Below are positions 44,768 to 53,038 of a stretch of 64,000 nt of DNA, piece by piece. The position numbers were made by a program, and so were the translations under genes. How positions within the stretch are numbered: the stretch's first letter is position 1; every line of letters starts with the position of its first letter. The notes under the pieces are model-generated. The model was not told the origin of the DNA, made no database searches, and saw nothing but the letters and a program-made list of their open reading frames with translations. This DNA comes from Chitinophagaceae bacterium (GTDB lineage Bacteria > Bacteroidota > Bacteroidia > Chitinophagales > Chitinophagaceae), in NCBI GenBank assembly GCA_017307735.1, contig JAFKGR010000017.1, positions 1 to 64,000 of the forward strand. Reading direction: 5' to 3'.

Positions 44768-46201
44768 ATGAACACTACTTGTGAAAAAGTCTGGAAAAAT
44801 TGTCTGGTAATTATCAGGGATATTGTTGAGTGGCAGCATTTCAAGACCTGGTTTGAACCGATCAAGCCGGTTAGCCTTGAGGATAAGGTTTTGACGATTC
44901 AGGTTCCCAGCCAGTTTTTTTATGAATATATAGAAGAGCACTATGTGAATCTTCTTGCCAAGACTTTAAAAAGAGAATTGGGAAAAGATGCCCGTTTGGA
45001 ATATCGGATCATGGTTGACAGTGGCAACAATCAGAATAAGCCTGTGACAATGGATATTCCGGGACACGAATACAAGCAATACAGTAATAATGAAATGGAT
45101 TTTCCGCTGATGATTAATAATCCGGTAAAGAATCCGTTTGTTATTCCGGGGCTAAAGAAAGTTCAAATTGATTCGCAACTGAATCCGGGATATATTTTCG
45201 ATAGCTTTATAGAAGGCGCATGCAACAGAGTTGCAAGACGGGCAGGCAAATCCGTTGCTGACAAACCCGGTGCAACTTCATTCAATCCATTGCTGATTTA
45301 TGGAGGTGGCGGACTGGGCAAAACACATTTGGTGCAGGCCATCGGGAATGAGGTAAAGAGATTGCATAACAATAAGGTGGTATTGTATGTGAGTAGCGAA
45401 AAGTTCATCAATCAATTTGTAGATCACAGCCGCAATAATGCCATCAATGATTTCATTCATTTTTATCAGTTGATAGATGTATTGATTCTGGATGATGTGC
45501 AGTTCTTTGCGAGAGCCGAAAAATCACAGGATGCCTTCTTCGCGATTTTTAATCACCTGCATCAAAGCGGCAAGCAACTGATCCTGACTTCTGATAAAGC
45601 GCCGAAAGATATGGAAGGTGTTCAGGAAAGATTACTCAGTCGGTTCAGATGGGGGTTGAGCACTGATCTTCAGATTCCGGAATATGAAACCCGCATAGAG
45701 ATTCTTGAAAGTAAAATGAAGAATGATGGCCTCGAAATGCCGAAGGAAGTAGTCAAATATATTGCATATAATATTCAGAGTAATGTCCGTGAACTGGAAG
45801 GTGCACTTATCAGTCTGCTTGCGCAATCTTCATTGAACAAGCGGGAAATTGATATGGATCTTGCCAAGAAGGTGTTGCGAAATTTCATCAAATCTTCGAG
45901 CAAGGAAATTACCATTGACACAATTCAAAAAATGGTTTGCGATTATTTTGATGTACCTTTTGAAAAACTCCTTCAAAAGACCCGTAAACGGGAAATCGTT
46001 CAGGCACGACAGATTACCATGTTTCTTGCCAAAGCATTTACGAAAAATTCGCTCAAAACTATTGGAGAACATTTTGGAGGCAGAGATCATACTACCGTTA
46101 TTCATAGTTGCCAGACTGTAAAAGACCTGATGGATACAGATACTTTGTTTAAAGAAAGTGTGATAGAACTCCAGCACAAGGTGCAACTGGCTACAATGTA
46201 G
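44768..46201 (+). CDS. dnaA: Chromosomal replication initiator DnaA
   Basis: A 477-residue initiator with all four domains: N-terminal domain I (to about 85, containing WFEPIKPVSLED), a variable linker, the AAA+ domain with Walker A GGGGLGKTH (about 179-187) and Walker B VLILDDVQFF, and the C-terminal DnaA-box-binding helix-turn-helix with the signature GGRDHTTVIHSC (near 437). It opens strands at oriC and loads the helicase. It is monocistronic, with a strong terminator 40 bases downstream. Right of it the accessory island begins. Confidence 0.97.
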   Translation: MNTTCEKVWKNCLVIIRDIVEWQHFKTWFEPIKPVSLEDKVLTIQVPSQFFYEYIEEHYVNLLAKTLKRELGKDARLEYRIMVDSGNNQNKPVTMDIPGHEYKQYSNNEMDFPLMINNPVKNPFVIPGLKKVQIDSQLNPGYIFDSFIEGACNRVARRAGKSVADKPGATSFNPLLIYGGGGLGKTHLVQAIGNEVKRLHNNKVVLYVSSEKFINQFVDHSRNNAINDFIHFYQLIDVLILDDVQFFARAEKSQDAFFAIFNHLHQSGKQLILTSDKAPKDMEGVQERLLSRFRWGLSTDLQIPEYETRIEILESKMKNDGLEMPKEVVKYIAYNIQSNVRELEGALISLLAQSSLNKREIDMDLAKKVLRNFIKSSSKEITIDTIQKMVCDYFDVPFEKLLQKTRKREIVQARQITMFLAKAFTKNSLKTIGEHFGGRDHTTVIHSCQTVKDLMDTDTLFKESVIELQHKVQLATM

Positions 46202-46240
46202 AAGTTTTATAAAGCTGATTTTTCATTTTTAAATTGATTG

Positions 46241-46267
46241 ACTGCAATGAGAATTGCAGTTTTTTTT
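46241..46267 (+). terminator. Terminator of dnaA
   Basis: ACTGCAAT (46241-46248) pairs perfectly with ATTGCAGT (46253-46260) around GAGA, followed by at least seven T. Confidence 0.85.
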
Positions 46268-46676
46268 ATGGATAGTTATTTTCAAATAAATATTTTACCC
46301 TCGGGATATTTTTTGATTACGGTTTTTATGCCGGGCTTCCAATTGAGTTTTCAATGCCAGTCGCGAATTTCCGATGTAAGACATGATTTACTTTTATCCG
46401 ATTCAGTGGTGGTTTATGTGGGGAAGTGAATAGGTTCGGGATAAATAATGATGAGATAAAATTATTATCGATAAACAAAGGGCAGAGAGTTGAATTGAAA
46501 AATGGGATTGCGAAGTCAGCCTAAACCACCCGTTGCTTTTTCTTGTTTGATTTGTAACGGGAAAGGGAATCAGAAAAGTAGTGTTTGTTTCGAAAATAGT
46601 AAGTACTGATTCAACACCTTACTAATCATCTGTGATTTGTAAGACTTTTAAACAAGTGTATTTCGGGTTGGGCCAC

Positions 46677-46710
46677 AAAAAAAGATCGCTCTTTTAAAAC
46701 GATCTTTTTT
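46677..46710 (-). terminator. Terminator next to the tRNA-Pro fragment
   Basis: AAAGATCG (46681-46688) pairs with CGATCTTT (46700-46707), with A/T tracts on both sides, so it can act leftwards. It lies 9 bases past the 3' end of the tRNA-Pro fragment, where the original tRNA terminator is expected. Confidence 0.7.
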
Positions 46711-46718
46711 ACTATTAG

Positions 46719-46737
46719 TCGGGGCGGCAAGATTCGA
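46719..46737 (-). other. 3'-end fragment of a tRNA-Pro: probable attachment-site remnant
   Basis: Read leftwards, TCGAATCTTGCCGCCCCGA equals the end of a tRNA: most of the T loop, the 3' strand of the T stem (CTTGC), the 3' acceptor strand (CGCCCCG) and discriminator A, as in Bacteroidota tRNA-Pro. The match stops abruptly inside the T loop and no T-stem 5' strand, anticodon arm or acceptor 5' strand follows. Such fragments form when an integrative element inserts in a tRNA 3' end and displaces the old tail. The element would lie to the right, which agrees with the gene content there. Confidence 0.6.
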
Positions 46738-47005
46738 GTATCTAATACAGATTCCTGTCCCTCAATTAATTATAATTAAAATATATCAACACTCATTAAA
46801 TTACGCACTAATAAATAAGGGTGTAAAGAACTGGCCCGAAGATACAAAATGTCAACTTATAAACTATTAAATTTTGTAATTTTTTATGTCTCATTTCCAT
46901 ACAATTGATGGATATGATTTTTTCAATATTATCATTAATTCCACTTACTTATTTTATACTTTTTATTAACCGTTTCGAAAATTAAATAGTTTTGGAATCA
47001 ATAGC

Positions 47006-49177
47006 TTAGAATTTTGCAGAAACTCCGACATAAAAATTCCTTCCGATTGATGGAATAATCCCCGGGCCGGGATATTCATCCGCACGAAGGGTGAAATATT
47101 TTATATCGGCGATATTATTCATTCCCGCATTTAATGAAAAGCTGCTCAGACGGTAAGTAAAGCTTGCATCAAGGACGGTATAAGCCGGAATATATCCCGC
47201 GACAGGGTCTGAGCTTATTTTTGCATTTGTTGCATCACCATAGGCGTCGCCATTATTGCTCATTTCAAAAGTGCCGGACAACCTGTTATCATGATATGTC
47301 ACACCGATTCTGTTGATGTATTTTGCTGCTGTTTCTACTCTGTTTCCTTTGAATTCGCCGCTTGTATATTCTGCATTGATCAAAGCCAGTGAATTGAAGA
47401 TATTCAATCCTTTTTTGGAATGGCCGTTCAAATATTTTAGCAAATTAAATTCTACGTAGCTCTCGAGGCCCTTATGAACGCTATTGGCCACGTTGGTTCT
47501 TAAAGTATATTCATTGGAAGAACCGGCATTCATTAAAACTGTACCAATCCTGTTATTGTATGCCATGTAAAACAAGCCAATGTCAAAATTCAGGTAATTT
47601 TTAACTGTACCTCTGAAGCCAAGGTCTGCATTAAATCCTTTTGCATCTTTCAGATTCTGGTCAATTTTTGAGGACACACCGATTGGTGTGAGTTCAGAAT
47701 AAGAAATGGGACGATAAGCCTGGCTGATATTTGCGTAAGCATTGGTATAAGAAGTCGTTTTATATTCCAGCCCTAATCCAAAAAGGGGCATGTATCTTTT
47801 CCTGTTGTCATTGGCGATGACCCGACCCTCATCCGTTTCTTTAGATCCATCACTGGTATTCTTTAAATACTCAAAACGAAACCCGGGAGTAATACTAAGT
47901 TGTTCGTTTATCTGGAAAATATTTTCCACAAAAGGTGCCAGGTTAGTAGTAGTAAAATCGATATCCTTTTCATACTCCCCTGTTATGGAGAGGTCGAAAT
48001 CGGTACCTGTGGTGCCTTCCCCTCCGCTTTGTTTTTTAAACCTGGCATAGGTAAATCTGATTCCTCCTCCCAGCGTGTTTTCCATTGTTCCGATGGTATA
48101 ACGATGTGTCAGCCTCACTTCTGTAGTAGTATTATTCATGTCTTCACTTTCCACTTCGCGGTTAACATACTGGCCTGTCAAGGGATCTTTTTCATCCAAT
48201 GCTGCTGGACCACCGTCTTCATTGCGCCAAACCAGGGAACGGTTGTTGAACATCAGAGACGATTTGATGCTTAAAAATGTTTGCGGGGCAATGTGATAGT
48301 TCAGGTAACCGGTGATTATATTCCAGGGTGTTTTTAACCAGTTCCTGCTCCTGAAAGAAGTGCGTGGGTCTGCATTGAACATGCTGTCCGTAAGCCCGCC
48401 GGGCATTTTAATCCTGTTTCGCAGAAGCGTATATTCAACTCCGGCATTTAATTTTTCCGAAGGGGTGAATTGTATTTTACCAAAGCCAGACAATTGCCAT
48501 TGCTTGCTGTTAGGCCGCCAGCCGTCCAAGGTTCTGAATTGAGCGAAACCATAGTAACTGATCTTGTTGATGGTTCCACCAACGGAATTAAAAGTATTGA
48601 ACAGGCCGAAGCTCCCACCTGTTTCAGAGGACTTCCACTCCAGCTTTTTGTCTTCGGGAGCTTCATTCAATACGTAATTAATCATGCCTCCAAACTGTGC
48701 TCCGTATTGCAATGAAGCGGCGCCGCGAACCATTTCTATTCTGCTCACTGCTTCCATCGGAGGAAGGTAATAAGATTCATTATAACCATATACATCGCCG
48801 CTGATGTTGTAACCATTTTGCCGGGTGTTCATTTCCACACTTTGCCTTGGATTAAGCCCTCTTGTTGCGATCCCGTTAGCAGTAAAGCCGCCGGTTTCTG
48901 TTTCTACGATATTCAGACCGGGAATCCTTCCAAGAATTTGTCTTGTGTTATTGATCGATTTGTTTGCATCCAGACTATCAACAAGGATCACTTCATTTTT
49001 TTTGCCGGCATAAATAATTCCATCTTTTACATCGGGCATGTGGCCTGTTCCTCTTACTGTTTTTATTTTATTAATTATTATTTCTTTCAAGGAAATCGTC
49101 TTAGTGGTATCTGTTCTTTGCTGTGCAAATAATGAGAGTGGCAATAATGCGATAAATAATATCAGTTTATGTTTCAT
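47006..49177 (-). CDS. TonB-dependent receptor, siderophore type
   Basis: A 723-residue outer-membrane receptor with a signal peptide (1-18, ending LFAQ), a plug domain (about 50-160: NNTRQILGRIPGLNIVET, IEMVRGAASLQYGAQFGGMINYVL) and a 22-strand-type barrel ending in an aromatic strand (NFYVGVSAKF). There is no SusC-type N-terminal domain. The style resembles FecA/FhuA-type ferric-siderophore receptors, although the ligand is not proven. No SusD, TonB or ABC partner is adjacent. It is the first gene inside the inferred island, facing its boundary. Confidence 0.9.
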   Translation of the reverse strand: MKHKLILFIALLPLSLFAQQRTDTTKTISLKEIIINKIKTVRGTGHMPDVKDGIIYAGKKNEVILVDSLDANKSINNTRQILGRIPGLNIVETETGGFTANGIATRGLNPRQSVEMNTRQNGYNISGDVYGYNESYYLPPMEAVSRIEMVRGAASLQYGAQFGGMINYVLNEAPEDKKLEWKSSETGGSFGLFNTFNSVGGTINKISYYGFAQFRTLDGWRPNSKQWQLSGFGKIQFTPSEKLNAGVEYTLLRNRIKMPGGLTDSMFNADPRTSFRSRNWLKTPWNIITGYLNYHIAPQTFLSIKSSLMFNNRSLVWRNEDGGPAALDEKDPLTGQYVNREVESEDMNNTTTEVRLTHRYTIGTMENTLGGGIRFTYARFKKQSGGEGTTGTDFDLSITGEYEKDIDFTTTNLAPFVENIFQINEQLSITPGFRFEYLKNTSDGSKETDEGRVIANDNRKRYMPLFGLGLEYKTTSYTNAYANISQAYRPISYSELTPIGVSSKIDQNLKDAKGFNADLGFRGTVKNYLNFDIGLFYMAYNNRIGTVLMNAGSSNEYTLRTNVANSVHKGLESYVEFNLLKYLNGHSKKGLNIFNSLALINAEYTSGEFKGNRVETAAKYINRIGVTYHDNRLSGTFEMSNNGDAYGDATNAKISSDPVAGYIPAYTVLDASFTYRLSSFSLNAGMNNIADIKYFTLRADEYPGPGIIPSIGRNFYVGVSAKF

Positions 49178-49404
49178 GTTTTAATTAAGGTTGGCGCAAA
49201 AGTGATTTAACAGACAAAGAATGATTTATGAATTACGGAAATTAAATTTATGGTACAGGTAAAACGGAAGGAGTAAATCAAATGATGCAGGCTGTATTTT
49301 TACTGAAAAAAGAATGAAGGTTTTATTATTTTTAGATACTGAATTTAAAATAGGAATGTTTTACAATTTCTTACCTGGTACTTTTATTCATTAGTATTTC
49401 CAAT

Positions 49405-49650
49405 ATGAAAAAAGTGGATATTCTTATCCTGAGTTCCCTATCAATCTGTTATCGTTCTGCCCAACAAAATGATTGGGCTTTTGTTGAAAAAGTATTCGGC
49501 AAAAATGGAGCAGTTCGGGATGATGTTTTTAAGACCAGCAAGCCACGTACGGATATTACAGTGATTCATAATCACCTGAACAATGAAAATCCTAATGTAA
49601 TAAAGTATGTGCATTCCAACTGTAAACAAAGAAATAATCATGAAATATAA
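49405..49650 (+). pseudogene. DUF1259 protein remnant with internal deletion
   Basis: 81 residues that read as two separated parts of a DUF1259 protein joined in frame. The first half holds WAFVEKVFGKNGAVRDDVFKTSKPRTDITV, and then IHNHLNNENPNVIKYVH resembles the late conserved LHNHLL-E-PRVMY-H stretch of the family. About 40 to 60 residues normally lie between these blocks (from memory of the family). The end runs into the next gene. It is probably a decayed gene, but the frame is intact and a short product could still be made. Confidence 0.55.
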
Positions 49651-50644
49651 TCTCTGCCGTCTTTTTATTTTTTTCAGTCTTTATTCGTTTACTGCCTGTA
49701 AGGGACAGGGAACTTTTGGTGAAAATTATCTGCCGGTTAAAAAGGTAATTCCCTTGCCTGGAGTTATGGGACGCATTGATCATATGGATGTCAATTTAAA
49801 AGACCAGGTTATTTATATAGGTGCTTTAGAAAATAATACTTTGGAAGCAGTCAGTCTGAAGGTTGGTAAGGTGATACACAGCATAGCGGGTTTGGATGAG
49901 CCACAGGGTGTTTGTTATATACCTCAAACGGATGAAATTTTTGTCGCAAACGGAGGGAGTGGCGATTGTTATTTTTATCACGCAGCTAATTTTAAAAAGA
50001 TTTCCACTATTCATTTAGGTTCTGATGCAGATGATGTTCGTTATGATTCAACAACTCAAAGAATATATGTTGCGTATGGTTCCGGCGGCATCGCAATTAT
50101 TGATGCCCGGAATCATGATAAAGTTGGGGATATAAAGTTGCCCTCTCATCCCGAAGGATTTCAAATTGATAAGAGAAACGGTTTGCTTTATGTAAATCTG
50201 CCGAAAAGCAATGTCATTGGAGTGGTTGATATTAGCAAATTAAAACTGGTAAGTGAATGGAATAAAAATGACGGGCGGGGAAATTTTCCAATGGCGATAG
50301 ATTCCGAGGGAAATAAATTTTTTGTTGGTTACAGGCATCCGGCAACACTGGTAATAATTGATACTAAAACAGGAAAACGGATTGCGGCAGAGAAGCTTAC
50401 TGATGACGCGGATGATTTGTTCTATGATGACGGGAATAACCGACTGTATGCAAGTTGTGGCGGTGGTTACGTAAATATTTTTCAATTGCTGGGCGAAAAT
50501 CATTTTAAGCAAATCGCCAATGTTTCCACAAGGAAGGGAGCAAGAACTTCTTTATTGATTCCTTCATTAAATCTTTTCGTCGTTTGCGAACCTGCGAATT
50601 CCGGGCATGAAGCAGATTTGATGGTTTATAAAATTGACAGATAA
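49640..50644 (+). CDS. Beta-propeller (YncE-like) lipoprotein
   Basis: About 334 residues from ATG 49640. It has a hydrophobic signal with lipobox FTAC (Cys near 20), then repeated propeller blades of the YncE/YVTN type (GRIDHMDVNLKDQVIYIGALENN, PQGVCYIPQTDEIFVANGGSG, DDVRYDSTTQRIYVAYGSGG, HPEGFQIDKRNGLLYVNLP, DDLFYDDGNNRLYASCGGG). Such proteins bind ligands or partners at the surface; no catalytic residue can be named. It starts inside the end of the DUF1259 remnant, which suggests the two were once an operon. Confidence 0.82.
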   Translation: MKYNLCRLFIFFSLYSFTACKGQGTFGENYLPVKKVIPLPGVMGRIDHMDVNLKDQVIYIGALENNTLEAVSLKVGKVIHSIAGLDEPQGVCYIPQTDEIFVANGGSGDCYFYHAANFKKISTIHLGSDADDVRYDSTTQRIYVAYGSGGIAIIDARNHDKVGDIKLPSHPEGFQIDKRNGLLYVNLPKSNVIGVVDISKLKLVSEWNKNDGRGNFPMAIDSEGNKFFVGYRHPATLVIIDTKTGKRIAAEKLTDDADDLFYDDGNNRLYASCGGGYVNIFQLLGENHFKQIANVSTRKGARTSLLIPSLNLFVVCEPANSGHEADLMVYKIDR

Positions 50645-50789
50645 ATTCACATTTTGTGAAGTAGGATTTCATGAAATATTCGCATTTAAAAAATTGAAAC
50701 AAGTCAAAGTTTGTGAATCATAGAATTTCCATCAGTAATCAATTTTAAATTCCTTATCAGGATTTCATTGAAATTACTGAGCAAGTGAC

Positions 50790-51275
50790 CTAAATCAGGC
50801 CATCATCACCAAATGAATAGTAACCTTCACTTGTTAGAATTATATGATCCAGAACCTGGATGTCAAGATGCTGACAGGCCGATTTTATTCTGGAAGTAAG
50901 ATTCAGGTCTGCTGCACTGGGTTTTAAATTTCCACTTGGGTGATTGTGAGAAAGAATTATTGAAACTGCAAGTGATTTAATAGCTATTGCTAATATTAAT
51001 CTTAAATCAACAAGAGTTCCTGTTATTCCACCTGAAGAAGCTTCATAAACCCCAATCACTCTGTTCGCACGATTTAGAAGCAACACTTTGAATTGTTCCA
51101 GCATATTAATTTTATTGTCATCCCAGGTCGCTTTCAGAATAGAAAAGGAATCGGTAGAATTTTTAATTTGCGGCCTTTCAGAGGCTTTTACTTTTGTTTT
51201 ATAAACAAGTTCCACTTCTGCTACCTTACACCAGTTGGGTTGGTCAGTCGTTGTCTGTTCCATAACATAAATCAT
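50790..51275 (-). CDS. RadC/JAB-domain protein of the mobile-element type
   Basis: A 161-residue MPN/JAB-fold protein with the metal motif SHNHPSGNLKPSAADLN (about 108-124). The N-terminal helix-hairpin-helix of chromosomal RadC is absent, as in the short RadC proteins carried by Bacteroidota conjugative and mobilisable elements. RadC function is unresolved; despite its name a repair role is not confirmed. The short form supports an accessory-island origin for this region. Confidence 0.88.
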   Translation of the reverse strand: MIYVMEQTTTDQPNWCKVAEVELVYKTKVKASERPQIKNSTDSFSILKATWDDNKINMLEQFKVLLLNRANRVIGVYEASSGGITGTLVDLRLILAIAIKSLAVSIILSHNHPSGNLKPSAADLNLTSRIKSACQHLDIQVLDHIILTSEGYYSFGDDGLI

Positions 51276-51524
51276 TTAAAGGTTTAAAAATTAATTATGG
51301 AACTGTCGCTGCTTTCAGGCGATAAAGACCATGAAGCAACGGAATAAATAGCGAAGCGGCTTTATGCCGGAATTTCATGGGTGATTCAGAGGCTGAAAGC
51401 GAACTTTGTGGAAAGAATTAATGAAGAAAATAATTTAAAGGAATAGATTATGATGATTAAAAAGCTGAAGAGGTAGCCATAATTCTTTTATGAGGTTTAT
51501 GTGCATCGGATACAAAGGCTGAAA

Positions 51525-51629
51525 ATTAAAATTCTTCCAAAGGCAGGAAGACAGTCCGTTCCGGTTCCGGTGAATATAAAGTCAAGCCGCTGATCAAACC
51601 GATCATCAGGCCGGCGATTAAGCCTGTCA
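51525..51629 (-). CDS. Possible 34-residue membrane peptide
   Basis: From ATG 51629 the frame encodes a hydrophobic helix MTGLIAGLMIGLISGLTLY followed by an acidic tail ending LEEF. The composition is membrane-peptide-like and not obviously random, but no clear ribosome site is seen and the surroundings are decayed. It may also be the end of a lost gene. Confidence 0.25.
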
Positions 51630-51665
51630 TTAAAATACTTCATTAATCTCAAGATTAAAAATTAC

Positions 51666-51827
51666 ATGAAATCATACTTATTAATCTCTGTAATGCTTGG
51701 CAGTAGCTCCCTTTGCTTTGCACAAACAGATGATAGCGCTACTGACAGTATCCCTCCAATATCTACATTGACGTTATCGGCAGAATATTCAAATAACGTC
51801 AGTTATTACGGGCAACCCCCACTATAA
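51666..51827 (+). pseudogene. 5' stub of an exported outer-membrane-type protein
   Basis: 53 codons: a clean signal peptide (1-19, ending CFAQ), a short acidic Ser/Asp linker and LTLSAEYSNNVSYYGQ, the beginning of a first beta strand, then TAA. Bacteroidota outer-membrane proteins commonly continue after such a segment with several hundred residues. No continuation is visible in 51828-52083, so the rest was lost. Confidence 0.5.
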
Positions 51828-52083
51828 AAACAGATGACTTTCTGCACTAACGGGAGTATCTTCATCTCTTTAAATTCCTTGTCAAGGCTGGTTTAAGCAA
51901 TGGTGTTTAAAAAACCCGTATGCAATCAAAGTCCGGTTTGTATAAAGCTTTCAGAGTAGCAATACTCTTTTAGCTGCGTTAGACTACTATTGGCGCCCCG
52001 TCTGTGGTGAGGATTCCGATCATAATACTTCCAAAATCTTTTAAGTACAACCCCAGGATTTTTTTTACTTCAAAAAAAACACA

Positions 52084-52434
52084 ATGGAGAAGAAACAAGT
52101 TTCATTATAAGTGGTGCATCCCAAAGCAGCAGGTATTTACATTGGCAGCAGAAGCCACTGGGTAGCCACAGGGCAAAATGCAGAAGGCATCAAAGAGTTC
52201 GGTGTTTACAGCGAGGATCAGATGGCAATAAGGGAATGACTCAATAGCAAAAGAGTTACTCATATTGCCATGGAAATCACCCGCACTTATAGGCAAAATC
52301 TTTATGCCAAACTGGTTGGGCATGGCTTTGACGTAGTATTGGTCAATGGCAAACAAACCAAAAATGTAAAAGGAAAAAAGACCGACTTAAAAGATTGTCA
52401 GTGGATACAAAAACTGCATAGCCCCGGTTTGCTA
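52084..52434 (+). pseudogene. IS110-family transposase remnant with two stop codons
   Basis: The N-terminal DEDD domain of an IS110 transposase can be followed in one frame from ATG 52084: HPKAAGIYIGSRSHWVA, EGIKEFGVYSEDQ, THIAMEIT, VNGKQTKNVKGKKTDLKDCQWIQKLHSPGLL. It is inactive: TAA at 52108-52110, TGA at 52237-52239 where Trp is expected, and the first catalytic Asp (usually GIDVGS) is Tyr. Similarity ends near 52434, so the C-terminal half is deleted. Confidence 0.8.
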
Positions 52435-52535
52435 TTTGCCCGATTCTGGTACCGATATTATCAGAATTTATTCCCGCCACCGGCTCAATCTGCTCAACCT
52501 GGAATGCGACGCTACATTGAATCGTCTGTGTCCTG

Positions 52536-52922
52536 TTATGCTAAAGCTTTTTGCTTCTTCATACTCTTCCTGACTTTTTCTCTATGCCTGGCTCCCCATT
52601 CGCTTAATGAATGCAGGACTTCATTCAGCGTTTCAGCATAAGGCGACAGTTCATACTCCACGACCACAGGTGTACCTGTAAACACCTTGCGGTTAATAAA
52701 TCCGTTTAACTCCAGATCTTTTAATTCAGTGGAAAGAACTTTTGCAGAAATACCTCCTATTACCCGGTGAAGCTCATTGAATCTTTTATTGCCCTCCTTT
52801 AAAGCAACAATGATGCGCAATTTCCATTTGCCGCCAATAACATATAAAGCATCTGCAATGGCATTCAGGGTAGCTTTACACTCTGATGTTGAAGGAGGTC
52901 CCTTTTCAATTTTTGATGTCAT
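52536..52922 (-). CDS. HxlR-family transcriptional regulator
   Basis: A 128-residue winged-helix regulator of the HxlR type (ALYVIGGKWKLRIIVALKEG, RFNELHRVIGGISAKVLSTELKDLELNGFI, VEYELSPYAETLNEVLHSLSEWG). Such dimers often respond to aldehydes, quinones or oxidants. It is divergent from yceI-pirin across 116 bases that carry two direct copies of ACTNACCTTTTGTA, the likely operator, so it should control both itself and the pair. Confidence 0.92.
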   Translation of the reverse strand: MTSKIEKGPPSTSECKATLNAIADALYVIGGKWKLRIIVALKEGNKRFNELHRVIGGISAKVLSTELKDLELNGFINRKVFTGTPVVVEYELSPYAETLNEVLHSLSEWGARHREKVRKSMKKQKALA

Positions 52923-52954
52923 AAAATCTGTTTATAAGTAACCCGAAGGTTACC

Positions 52955-52989
52955 ACTTACCTTTTGTATAGTACTCACCTTTTGTAAGT
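52955..52989. promoter_or_regulatory. Probable HxlR operator: direct and inverted repeats
   Basis: ACTTACCTTTTGTA (52955-52968) and ACTCACCTTTTGTA (52973-52986) are direct repeats with 18-base periodicity. The ends ACTTAC (52955-52960) and GTAAGT (52984-52989) also form an inverted repeat. A further hairpin GTAACC/GGTTAC lies at about 52938-52953. The site sits between hxlR and yceI, just left of the yceI promoter. Confidence 0.6.
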
Positions 52990-52998
52990 GAAGGTAGG

Positions 52999-53006
52999 TA
53001 ATTTTG
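52999..53006 (+). promoter_or_regulatory. -7 promoter element of yceI-pirin
   Basis: TAATTTTG fits TAnnTTTG, 32 bases before the yceI ATG. The TTTG at the end of the second operator copy (52981-52984) lies upstream at a slightly short spacing, so a bound regulator would cover the promoter. Confidence 0.5.
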
Positions 53007-53038
53007 CATAATCAATTATATCAATAAAAAAACAAACT

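Larger units (their letters stand above)
46268..47005. other. Gap between dnaA and the accessory island
   Basis: Roughly 740 bases without a gene. It holds the leftward terminator (46677-46710), the tRNA-Pro 3'-end fragment (46719-46737) and an AT-rich run to the end of the TonB receptor gene. The reading frame near 46238-46429 looks like chance. Confidence 0.5.
51276..52083. other. Degenerate stretch with gene fragments
   Basis: About 800 bases between radC and the IS110 relic with no intact gene of normal size. It contains a broken rightward frame near 51296-51446 (interrupted by TAA, not recognised), a possible 34-codon leftward frame (51525-51629) and the 5' stub of an outer-membrane protein gene (51666-51827). 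This pattern of stubs indicates repeated insertion and deletion. Confidence 0.55.

Noticed and set aside
46711..46790. A complete tRNA gene on the minus strand
   Set aside because: Only the 3' part (19 bases) fits; the T-stem 5' strand, anticodon arm and acceptor 5' strand are absent.
51296..51446. Rightward frame after radC that vaguely recalls a LuxR-type helix-turn-helix
   Set aside because: Interrupted by TAA and too weak a resemblance to name.
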